Shown here in pieces: positions 45,601 through 54,656 of a stretch of 64,000 bases of DNA. Made by a program: the position numbers and the translations under genes. The notes below the pieces were generated by a model, which worked only from the letters and a program-made list of their open reading frames with translations, was not told where the DNA came from and searched no databases. The stretch is taken from contig NC_049995.1 in NCBI RefSeq assembly GCF_000003815.2, positions 12,939,436 through 13,003,435 on the forward strand, written 5' to 3'. This DNA is from Branchiostoma floridae. Taxonomy: Eukaryota; Chordata; Leptocardii; Amphioxiformes; Branchiostomatidae. Each line of letters begins with the position of its first letter. Position 1 is the first letter of the stretch.

Positions 45601-48600
45601 CATCCCACATAAGCTTCGCACACATCTTTGCATTAAACTAGACCCCCTAAAAGAGCGTGGTGATGACTGGAGAAGTCTTGCGAGTGATTTGGGCCTTGAC
45701 GAGTTGATTGAATACTTTGGTTCAAAGGGAAACCCAACTGAACTGGTGCTCCAAGAGTTTGAGAAGTCTGAGAAGACCTTGAAAGATCTTTGGGGTATTC
45801 TGATAGGCATGGGGAGGCCAGATGCAGCTTCTTTGGTACAAATGTACATTCAGACAACAAGTTGTAAGCTGCCTTCTCCTGTTAGTGACAGTGGGGTGGG
45901 AAGTCCTGATACAGATCTAGAGGCACCAGGAAGGGATAGCACTCCTTCTCCTGGTTCTGATGTAAGGTTCTTTCCAAATGGCCCTTCAAGAGTAGGGGAG
46001 AGCTTTGAAGCCATATCCGAAACAGACCCACCACAACATGTGCACTGCGGAGGGTCTGTTCCTTCTGAGGATTTGTACAATTCTAGTCAAGCTGCTGGTT
46101 CTCAGACAAACTCTCCACAGTTCTTGCATTGTGGTGGCTCTGCCCCTTCCCAGGATTTGTACACATCTTCTCAAGATGCTACTTCTCAGACAAGCTCTCC
46201 ACAATATGTGCATTGCGGAGGGGCTGACCCTTCAAAGGATTTGTTCAGTTCTTTATTTGAACATGCTATTTCCCAGACAAACACTCCACAGTTCTTGCAT
46301 TCTGGAGGGCCTGTTCCTTCCCAGGATTTGTACAATTCTTCTCAACATGCACATGTTTCTCAGACAAGCTCTCCACAATATGTGCACTGTGGAGTGTCTG
46401 TACCCTCACATGAATTGTACAACTCCTGTGAAGAACAAACTGAACCAAAACTGATCCAAGCTATTGAAAATATGCAGGACTTACCACTTAACGTTAACAG
46501 CACAGCCAGGGAGAATGATGAGCCAGGAAATGATGAGGCTCAGGAAATAAACGAGACAGGTACAGATGACTCTGTCAGCTCCCAAGATATCGAGGTTATG
46601 GTTGTTACTAGTCCAGAAGTTAGGCATCTTCCAAATGGGCTCCGTGAGACAGAAGTGTAAACTGATGACACAGTGAAATTTGTCATTGAAACATACTGAG
46701 TTCTTATATCATGACTTCATATATAGTCCAGTTGTTAGCGGCCATGCCTCTGGAACTAGAAGTCGTGAATCCAAGTGTACACTCCTGTAAGGTGTTCCAG
46801 TCCTTAAGACAGGACATCAAGCAGTGGTTCCCTGTCAATTATGCTTGTCAAAAAGACCTATACAAAATTCTTTGCCCTCCCAAAATGTGACTTAAAAATG
46901 AGATGGAATGTGGACTTCAAAAACTGAGAAGATTGCAACAAGGGACAGCATTTGCTTTTGAATAAGGGTAAACCTGCCTGTCCATCAAATAGTTCATTTC
47001 ATTGCATGGCCTTTTGCATTGTATATACATGTATTGTTAACTTTTAATTATCTGTTTGGAGTAATTGATTCCCTTTAATAAGTTAGTGCCTTTTGCGTGA
47101 TATGTATTAACTTGTTGAAGTGTGTGTGTAATGACTTAATCAGGTTTGTTTTTTTATCGCATCAGTACTTTGGTGTTAAAGAATTGTACATGTATATCAA
47201 GTGGTGATACTTAATTCATACTAGTTTGTTTCTGTATTTTGAAAGACATTTAATTAGTTTTATTAATTTGTATATACAAGGGTTGCAGGTAATAAATGGT
47301 CATAAATCATAATACTTAGCTTGTACAATAAAGCTTAAATTTGTAGTTATTGATATCAGATACTTGAAAACAAAACTGCTACTAACTGTACATTGTAATA
47401 GGACAAAGTTTATAAATATGCACGTAAATACTGTGAATCTTTGTGTGAATTGACAAATTGATTAAGAGGGCATAGTAGAGAAGATGAAGATGGCTTTGTA
47501 TGGCAGAAAAAGAAGCTTTTATACTATAGCATGATAACCATTAAATTTCCCTGCTTTTTTTACATAATTATGACTTACATTGTGTTACTGAGTTAAACAT
47601 ACATTGTATATTTCTACAGTAACTGCTGTATACATATATACACAATGTACCTCTAGTCTGTAGATTAAAAAAAGGGCTGTACATGATGCAATTATGATGC
47701 TTATCTTGTCTTTGTGCATTTGTGTGAATGTTTATGCATGACAAGTGCATGTGCTTGCGCATATGTGTGTGTTGGTGTGCGTGTGACGACTAAAAATACA
47801 GAGCAGCCATCTATCCCAAACCTGACAGGCTCCCTCAAATCCCCTCCTCCTTCCCAAAGAATGGACAGAAAAAGATAGAAAAGGACAGGAAAATTAAGTT
47901 TGTCGGTACCATCAATTGTGGACTCCACTGGAGTTTCCTCATCATCGTTAAGTCTGTGTTCATGAGTCGTGTGGATGTCGTCTTTGCTCAGCGTGCGGGC
48001 ATGGACTTTCTTAAAGGAGTTGGGCTTGCACTCCTTAACCTGGTAGGAAGACACAAGAAATACTATTCAAGCAAAGAAGTTATAATTACTACAAATAGGT
48101 ATCATCTTAGGAGCCTTTTGATCAAACTTTATTTATCCATGTAAAACTCAAATCTTCCTACTGACTGCTATATTCATTGAGGTAATGAGGCGAGAGGTAA
48201 GGGTCAGACAAAATACAATTTGAGTTTTAGTCAATTGATAGAGGATGCTCTCCTCTTCAGCATCATCACATCTTTCTTTCCATCTCAAAAATATGATTTT
48301 GATCAGCAAATCTGTTGTAATATATGTATCATTGGATGTAATGAAAAATTAGGGAAAAAAGATCTATAAGTTTGTACAGGTATGAACACAAAACCCAGGG
48401 CAGGCTAAAAGCAGTATAATGTTTCGTGTGAGAAATTTTTGCCTTACTCTGATGAACCCTCGGACTGGAATCTTGAGGTTTGTCCCGACCTCTAGCATGA
48501 CCTTCCAAGGAGCGGCCCGCACGTTTCGCTTCTGGAAGAAACTTAGCATCTGCAGGGCCTCACTGGAACAGTAGAGGAAACAAAGGTTATAAACTTAATA

Positions 48601-51582
48601 ACCAATGTTACACTGCAGGCCACATTGGTTGTAGCATCAGACTATATATTTGCCTTTATAAACCAATTATTGGCTGCTTGTTCATCTTGAATTAAAGCCA
48701 CCTTAGTGCAGACTGACTGGCATGCAAGTTTGTTTCTGTATGCGTTTAAAATTGACAGTTTCCTTCGCATACTGCCAGACATTTGAGATCCTCCAAACTT
48801 ACATGATATGCACATCATATACGAGCTAGATGTCCTAATTTTCAATGCTAGTTTCTCAGTTCTGTCTTCTCACTCACATATAGAAGCCATTTAATTGTCT
48901 ATTTGCCAGGATATTTTGTGCAATTATATATAGGTGCAATAATGTGAAGTTATCCAGGTGGAACGCATCGGTTTGGGATTTTGACATTTCGTGCAGTGTG
49001 TGTTAATCCATTGTGCAATTAACTGGCTATTTTATACATGTTCTGTTGTTAAGGAAAGGGATAAACACGAGATGCTTTCTTCCTGATTATATTTGTAAAA
49101 ATGGAAATAGGAAAATTTTTGAAGCTTCTGATAGCACCATCTACATCATACTGAAGTAGGTTTGCCCTTAAACTGACCTCTCGGAGTACGCAACCCCGTC
49201 GACCTCCTCGATAACGTGGCGGATCAGCGCTGTGCCTGCCCGCTGCTGGGGCGTCCGCTCCTTCCTGGGGGGTCCGGCCCCGTTCTGGTCAGGCATGTCG
49301 CCATCTTCATCATCATCATCAAGGGACAGCCCACTGAAGGTCAACAATGGATACAACTTATAACAATGAATGGTTTTCTGTTTTTGCGATAACCTTATAT
49401 TTTTTGTTTTTAACTCTCTATTTGACATTTAGGCACTTGATATAATATAAGAAAGCTCTGTTTTACATGTATCTTATTTTTCTAGCCTGTTCATACTCAT
49501 GGAGAGTGAGTGAGTAACTAAGTGAGAGAGAGTGAGAGTGAATGAGTGAGTGTGTGATTGAATGAATGAGTGAATGAAAACAAGTGAGTAAGCATGAATG
49601 AATGAGTGAATGAATGTATGTGTGAGAATGATGAAAGAGTTGGAGTGAATGGTTAAATCAATGAAAGAATAAATACATGTAGAAGAATGAATGAATGATG
49701 GGTAAGTTGATGAGTGAGAGAATGGATAAGTGAATGAGAAAATGAGAGTTGATGAGTGATGAATGAGGGAATAAGAGAGTGAACAAGGGAATGAATGAGT
49801 CAGTTCTGACTCACATGAGGTTGAATTCACACTCCAGTGCCTTCATCCCGTTGATGACTCCCTCCAGCTGATCGTCTGTAAACTCTCCCGCCAGGTTCGA
49901 GAACAGGACGATTCGCTTTGTCTCAAACTTCTTTCCCCTGGAACAAACAAACAAACAAACAAACAAACAAGTCCAAACAGGAATTGTTATAACAGCCTGG
50001 TTTTCCATGAGAAATATTTAACTAAATCAAATAGTGTATGTATCAAATCAGAATTTTTCATACTCACATGGTTTGGTTCCGCACCAGGTCTAATGCCACC
50101 ACAATGGCGTCCACAACTGGGAACTGTCAAGGATCATAACAACAATAAACAAAATGATCTGACTATAATAAAAACAGTTTGCTGTTTCTGTTGCAGGCAC
50201 GAAATTATTCTGACATTGAATTCTCTACAAATTCCTGGAAAGATACAGTCGGCAGACACAGGAGGTGGAAGAATGTAGCATTGCAAACATCCTAATGCTT
50301 TCATTTCAATGGTAAAATTTGCCAAACAGAAAGGATACAGTCAGCGGACACAGGCCCTGGAACAATGTCGTTCTTTACAAACTCAAGCAGGTCGAAGTCT
50401 GGCTGTCCTAGCGGCCGCGCAACTGTGATGTTCAGGTAACTCTCGTCGTCTGTTCCTGCCAGCTCATTGGCTGTTTCCTGGGTACCAAGCAGGATGAGCG
50501 CGACCTCATCCTTAGACTGGGAGAACATCTGTGGGAGAAAGGTCAAGGTTAGGTCAAGGTGATAACAGTGAAGATCAAAGCAAAGCTGTAGTATAGACTA
50601 TATAGACATAAGTTCTAGGAGTAGGAGTCCATGGAACTATGCAGAAGACTTTATCCTTGAAGAATTTAAGTAGTCAAGTACTAGTACTAACATTGGGAAA
50701 AATTTCATCATTTGATCACTATGCTGAGACCAGTTAATAAGTAGAACCTTGTACTAAAAAGTCACACGGTCTGGAACACCTGTATCAGCCGTTATCGCGG
50801 CCCAGGTATGACCAGTGACCACAATCTCAAGTGGTCTTATAATTTCTATTCTAGGATAGCAACCTGTTTCTGATACAACAAAAGACCATTGTCTCCTTTA
50901 GAAGACAGACCTCTCACCTTTCTCTGCAGCAGCATGGAGATGGCATCCTTGGCGTTTTCCAGGGGGGTGACATGTCCAGGGGGGGCCTGCGCCATGAGGG
51001 GGCCAACGTCAACCACCAGCACCATGGCTTCCTGTAGGGGGGTGGGATGAGGGAGAGCGGTGGTGAAGATCAATGAGGGTTTAGAAATAAGTACTTACCT
51101 GGTCCAAAGAATATTATAAAAGCATAATGATTATCAGGTGGAGGACAGGAGGACCAAGGTGTCATATTTTTGCAATTTAAGTTTATTTCTTCTTATTCCC
51201 CTTGAGCCCCTTTCATTCAACATGTTTGAATGTGAATGCACAGAAATCATTATCAGTTAGTATCACATATCATAATTTATTACAACTTCATAATTTCTCG
51301 GTTTGTGTGTGTGTATGGGGGGGGGGGGGGGGTGCGGCGGTGAAGGAATGCACATAATTGTTCCGAAAATGAGTTTATATCATTACCTTTCCTTTGTCGC
51401 TTGCTACTTGTACAAAGGTGATCATACTGTGCAAAGAACGCTTTAACGTGCTTGATCATGCCATGACACCAAGGCGTACACATATATATTTGATTGGACT
51501 GCATTTTTGTGGTGAAATATACTGCATTTATAGGATCTGACTCAATTCATGGATGCAACATTACCTTCGGACTACCGGCCAT
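33604..51582 (-). CDS. XRCC5: Ku80 (XRCC5), DNA double-strand-break end-binding subunit, complete
   Basis: 22 coding exons in transcript order: 51565-51582, 50918-51031, 50339-50528, 50068-50116, 49815-49937, 49178-49333, 48448-48562, 47910-48039, 39922-40034, 39377-39439, 38947-39014, 38635-38704, 38178-38268, 37750-37810, 37102-37245, 36274-36405, 35690-35865, 35185-35297, 34760-34856, 34350-34417, 34047-34115, 33604-33618. Total 2175 nt, 724 aa (human 732), all phases consistent. Domains: N-terminal von Willebrand A ([19 protein letters not shown]), Ku core/beta-barrel ([40 protein letters not shown]), linker AAKKPRLD (NLS-like), helical C-terminal domain, and a terminal acidic motif EDLLAMM matching the DNA-PKcs-binding EExxxDDLL type. 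Acts with Ku70 in nuclear non-homologous end joining. The 7.9-kb intron 40035-47909 contains another gene on the opposite strand. Confidence 0.96.
34996..35090 (-). repeat. Decayed partial copy of a Ku80 exon
   Basis: Similar over about 95 bp to the exon at 35185-35297 (shared AGAACTGGTCACCAAA, TCCATCACAA, TTCTTCTAT), offset about 195 bp towards the 3' side of the gene. Conceptual reading [17 protein letters not shown] is still open but has no clean donor. Confidence 0.75.
36040..36150 (-). repeat. Two decayed copies of the acceptor region of the Ku80 exon at 35690
   Basis: CTACATCATCCCTGCGATAG (about 36071) and TTCTGCTGGTTTTGCATTGT with ACATGATCAT (about 36120) echo the exon edge TTCTGCATCATCCCTGCAAT and ACATGATCAG at 35855-35885. 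Confidence 0.55.
36580..36740 (-). repeat. Decayed copies of the acceptor region of the Ku80 exon at 36274
   Basis: GGCTGGGTTTTGGCTAATGAGTCCTGTTGA then CAAACCACAG (36597-36652) parallels the exon start GGCTGGGCCTGGGTCAGTAG and CAAACCACACA at 36364-36422. A shorter echo (GTGCAGCTTCTCAGGTAACT, ACCAAACCACAG) follows at about 36714-36746. Confidence 0.55.
36946..37092. repeat. (TGGA)n microsatellite touching a Ku80 exon donor
   Basis: About 147 bp of GGAT/TGGA repeat ends about 9 bp from the donor of the exon at 37102-37245. The long HPSI-type ORF across it is an artefact. Confidence 0.9.
37246..37720 (-). repeat. Irregular tandem repeat of the acceptor flank of the Ku80 exon at 37102
   Basis: The exon acceptor flank (GCAGGTAAACAAAA on plus, or TTTTGTTTACCTGCAG on the gene strand) recurs about a dozen times at 25-50 bp spacing, with ACTGTTTATAAATA linkers. 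Many units keep a CTGCAG-like 3' splice site core. Confidence 0.75.
39496..39830. repeat. (CA)n-rich microsatellite region
   Basis: CACACA, CACAAACA and ACACATACAC runs in a Ku80 intron. The ORFs on both strands are low-complexity artefacts. Confidence 0.85.
41431..41519. mobile_element. MITE family 1, fragment
   Basis: Contains GCTACCGCGGATTTAA, CCGGCTACCGCGAAAGTAAA and CTTAAATGCATGTACAGTA, matching the right part of the element at 62104-62296. The left end is missing. Confidence 0.6.
41990..46660 (+). CDS. Fn14-like receptor with cytoplasmic ZU5, UPA and death domains
   Basis: Three exons: 41990-42302, 43738-43888, 44218-46660 (TAA), 968 aa, phases consistent. Exon 1: signal peptide ([14 protein letters not shown]) and one six-cysteine module, residues 41-72, spaced C-x12-C-x2-C-x2-C-x8-C-x2-C ([20 protein letters not shown]), which closely resembles the single CRD of TNFRSF12A/Fn14. 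Exon 2: TM helix about 110-132 ([18 protein letters not shown]) plus a basic stop (PQRKKR). Exon 3: linker, ZU5 about 287-390 ([18 protein letters not shown]), HFTGF at 413-417, UPA about 427-567 ([15 protein letters not shown]), death domain about 617-702 ([19 protein letters not shown]), then five imperfect repeats about 757-900 ([13 protein letters not shown]...DLYNSS). The cytoplasmic part is UNC5/UNC5CL/PIDD-like. Ligand and pathway are unknown; death-domain signalling to apoptosis or NF-kB is inferred. It is nested antisense in a Ku80 intron. Confidence 0.85.
43004..43090 (+). other. tRNA-like sequence (probable SINE head, not a tRNA gene)
   Basis: GTAGTGGTTAATGC resembles an A-box and CGAGTTCGAGTCC a good B-box 45-50 bp later, followed by a T run. 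The ends do not pair into an acceptor stem, so a functional tRNA is unlikely. It lies in intron 1 of the ZU5/death gene. Confidence 0.4.
46726..46830 (+). repeat. tRNA-derived SINE-like sequence
   Basis: ATAGTCCAGTTGTTAGCGG and GTCGTGAATCC match the A- and B-box parts of the element at 24062. The shared body CAGTCCTTAAGACAGGACAT resembles GACTGCAGGCCTTAGGACAG there. It lies in the 3' flank of the ZU5/death gene. Confidence 0.5.
47327..47332 (+). promoter_or_regulatory. Candidate poly(A) signal for the ZU5/death gene
   Basis: AATAAA about 670 bp after the stop codon. A second AATAAA is at 47291. Confidence 0.4.
49497..49800. repeat. (GAAT/GAGT)n simple repeat
   Basis: About 300 bp of GAATGAATGAGTGAGTGA-type repeat ends about 15 bp from the donor of the Ku80 exon at 49815-49937. 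Confidence 0.85.
50242..50300 (-). repeat. Partial copy of a Ku80 exon end with donor
   Basis: GATACAGTCGGCAGACACAG (50242) repeats GATACAGTCAGCGGACACAG at the 3' end and donor of the exon 50339-50528, offset 92 bp. The donor core (GACT then GTATC on the gene strand) is kept. Confidence 0.75.
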
Positions 51583-52274
51583 TCTGGTACCACCTTCAGA
51601 CGATCCTGACGATGTCTTAAGGCGTAAGAAATCTCAGAAGTAAGCTGGAGCTCAAACTGCAGATCACCGTCTTCGCGCCAAGCCCAACCCGGAAGTAAAC
51701 ATGCCTAGGCATGCCCCCTGCTCTCGTATTCAGAGTACCATACGCATGATATCCTGGGAACGACAGGTCACCTCGGGTTAGATGTTGACCTGTGAACCCG
51801 GAAGTAAAACATTAGCTCCGCCCCACACATGTGTTATTCAACACGTATGTGAACTTTGTAGTTGGAAGGAAAACTGTTGGATTTAATCGGTGATTCATTT
51901 GATGAAATATTAGTTTAGCAATTTGGCAACATGTCTAATGTATAGGAAAACGTGGGTCGTTTTTGCTTGTAATTTTAGACTTTTCTAAGCCGATTTCTGG
52001 TTTGTTTCCCACGAAGATTTCATAACTCGGATCCGATACGTTGCGAGTCTGTTTTCCATATGTTACGTCAAGGAGGTTAAACGGTCCTTGGTTTAAGGCG
52101 GTACGTGCTGTCGGACTCGTGAACTTCACAGCGTCTGAAACTTCCTGAGTTTTAAGGTTAGACTTTCTTGTTCGTTTCCTCTGTGTGTGAAAGTTATTGA
52201 TGTGATTCGTCTAAAGTTACTTTAGCAACAGTGTTTTGAGACTTGTGTAAAGTTCTTAAGTATCAATGTCATCA

Positions 52275-53172
52275 GGGTTTTCGGAAAACCCTGTCCAGTC
52301 CAGACAGGGAAATGGGGCGGAAAACCCTGTCCAGTCTGAAAAGAGGGTCTACATAGGGGTTCCTGGCAATGCTTAAGACTATTATTTCATTTTCAGACAG
52401 CACTTACACTAAACTGATACACATAACTATAGAATCGGCAGCATAATGAGTGACCCAAAGGTGCAATATGCATGCACACAAAGTCAGTTCTGTCAAATGC
52501 AAAGTACCCAATTAACACTTATCTGGTAGGACATGAGGGGGAGAGAATTACACCCATTGTCCATCAAACAATGGATAGTGAGTGTCCGTCAATTTCGGGT
52601 TGTTAAATAATAGCAATACATTACAAAGACAGGCTTTGAAAGGTTTTCTTTAAATGATAAGTGTGCAGCACTCATTTTGAGAGCTGGTCTGTTTAAATCC
52701 TGGTTTAATAGAATGACTGCGAAAGGTTTCAATATCAACACGACTTAAGTACACAATGTTATAAGATTACATATATTTTACAATAAAGCCGAGATGGCAT
52801 TTTTCAAACCCTAGTACAAGTTGTGAGCTATATAGAACTATGTATCCTTTTAAAGATAATGTGTTTTATTTGCAAAATTATGCCGTAAGGCTAATAGCAT
52901 GTTCAGCCTCAAAGACTTAAAGAGTAGAAGTTTTTTATATGATGCACAGAAGTAACAATGATGGATGATTTTTGTTAAGTTATAATTTTTGTATGACATT
53001 GTGTCACACTTCAAGTTGATGTTATTTCTGTGCTTAGCCATATCAAAGATTAAAAAAATGTTGTTGTATACTAGTACCTAGTAGCTTACAACGTATACCC
53101 CCATGCAGACCCTCTTTTCAGACTGGACAGGGTTTTCCGCATTCTGGACTGGACAGGTTTTTCCGAAAACCC
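52275..53172. mobile_element. Mutator-like TIR element, 898 bp, 9-bp target duplication
   Basis: Long TIRs of about 80 bp start GGGTTTTCGGAAAA and continue with CTGTCCAGTC and TGAAAAGAGGGTCT. Flanks repeat ATGTCATCA at 52266-52274 and 53173-53181. Long TIRs with a 9-bp duplication suggest Mutator/MULE. The interior is AT-rich and non-coding. Confidence 0.8.
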
Positions 53173-53551
53173 ATGTCATCAAGGCCTTCACATGACCGTT
53201 TCAAAACCATATCCAGTTGCTTGAGTAACTATTTTTGGCGTATCTTATTACCTGGATGTCTAACCTACATCGACGTTTCTTAAGTATTGCAAATCATGAC
53301 TAAATACATGTATAACTAAATGCATATGCGTTATTTAATTTTGTCCCACACTAGGATGTGACCGGGCACCATGTTTCTGAGTGCCCCCCACCCCCTTCCC
53401 TCAACTGTCTGTACATAATTGTTTTCGTGAGCATGTGTGAGTTCTGATATGCAGAGATCTAAAAATCTTAGAATGGGTTCATGGAAAACATGGGGCTGGC
53501 TAGGAGGTCAGGTTACGAGGCTATAGTAATGTCCACTCTCATGATTCCCCC

Positions 53552-53818
53552 TACCCTGGGAAACCAGCTTGAAGAAGCTTCGCAAAGAAGAGTTACCGAT
53601 TCCCTGTATAACGCGCGGCCTCCCGCGACTATACACCTGCCCCAATACCAGCTGGCCCCACTTACGCCGGCCCCCGAATAACGCTTGCTTCTCCGAGAGG
53701 AGAGGCAAGTGATAGTTGGGGCCAGCTGGTTCGTGGGCCGGCGGGTGTTCCGTGCGCGCGTGTTGTAGGGATCGGTAAACTTTGCGCGCCTCGTAAGAGT
53801 CTGTGTTTTCCCAGGGTA
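53552..53818. mobile_element. Foldback MITE, 267 bp, 9-bp target duplication
   Basis: Ends TACCCTGGGAAA and TTTCCCAGGGTA. The whole element folds as an imperfect hairpin (TTACCGATTCCCTGTA pairs with TGTAGGGATCGGTAA; CCAGCTGGCCCC pairs with GGGGCCAGCTGG). GATTCCCCC is repeated at 53543-53551 and 53819-53827. Non-coding. Confidence 0.85.
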
Positions 53819-53961
53819 GATTCCCCCAGGTACCTATAAGCCTGGCATTTAAAGAAAACAATGTCACCAAGGCCTTTACAATAAGATTGTTGATACTCAA
53901 AACTCATCACCATTATCGGTTAGCTGAGGAGCAGTCGGTCACAAGTCTTGTTCGAGACTTA

Positions 53962-54495
53962 GGCCCCGTTCATGATGCAAAAATTCATGCAGATGCATCC
54001 GCATTTTTGGCTGATGCGGATAAATTTCTCATCATGAACGCTCCGAAATGGATTTGATGCGGATTTTTCGGTGCCACCTCGGGAGGTGGATTTGAAACGG
54101 ATTTTTTTAATCCGCATTTGCGAATTGTCATCATGAACGCAAATGCGGCGTGAATCCACATTACATCCGGGTACCGCGGGGTCATATCGCGGGGAATTGG
54201 AATCTTTTAGCCGTTACTGTCATCGTAAAACCTTGTTATGACCGATGGCGCTCCCTTCCGCGGGCAAACAGTATTTTCTAGAAAAACAACACCCAGAAGA
54301 GCCGGGGAAGGGAAATTCCCGACATCTTGAGCACTGTTCCCTGACCTATAAATGAGAAATGCAAAATCATCCGAATCAAACGGTTTGGTCGTGGGCATCG
54401 TGGACGCAAAATGTAAACCGTTTGCACTTGGATCGTGGTCGGATGTAAGCACATGCAGATGCATCCGTATTGATTTTTGCATCATGAACGGGGCC
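53962..54495. mobile_element. PIF/Harbinger-like MITE, 534 bp, TTA target duplication
   Basis: TIRs GGCCCCGTTCATGATGCAAA and inverse. The inner parts repeat GATGCATCCG and CATCATGAACG. TTA flanks are at 53959-53961 and 54496-54498. A 3-bp TWA duplication is typical of PIF/Harbinger. No transposase. Confidence 0.75.
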
Positions 54496-54656
54496 TTAGT
54501 TTTCTTAAGACAGACACTCAGACAAAGATCTCAGATAAGTCGCCATTTACAAAACTTATCCTGTTGCTTGAGTGAGATTTTGTATTGAGCACCATATTAT
54601 CTTGATGCTCCTATGTCAAAATAGTATCATTGATATTTTCCTATCCTTGCCCTTAG

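Larger units (their letters stand above)
51583..54656. promoter_or_regulatory. Divergent 5' region of Ku80 and PPOX
   Basis: Ku80 starts at 51582 going left. The PPOX ATG at 54657 is directly preceded by a strong 3' splice site (TTTTCCTATCCTTGCCCTTAG), so PPOX should have a non-coding first exon in this interval, perhaps near 51.7-52.25 kb, where CpG-containing single-copy-looking sequence lies. Otherwise the interval is mostly three TIR elements. No other gene is seen. Confidence 0.5.
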
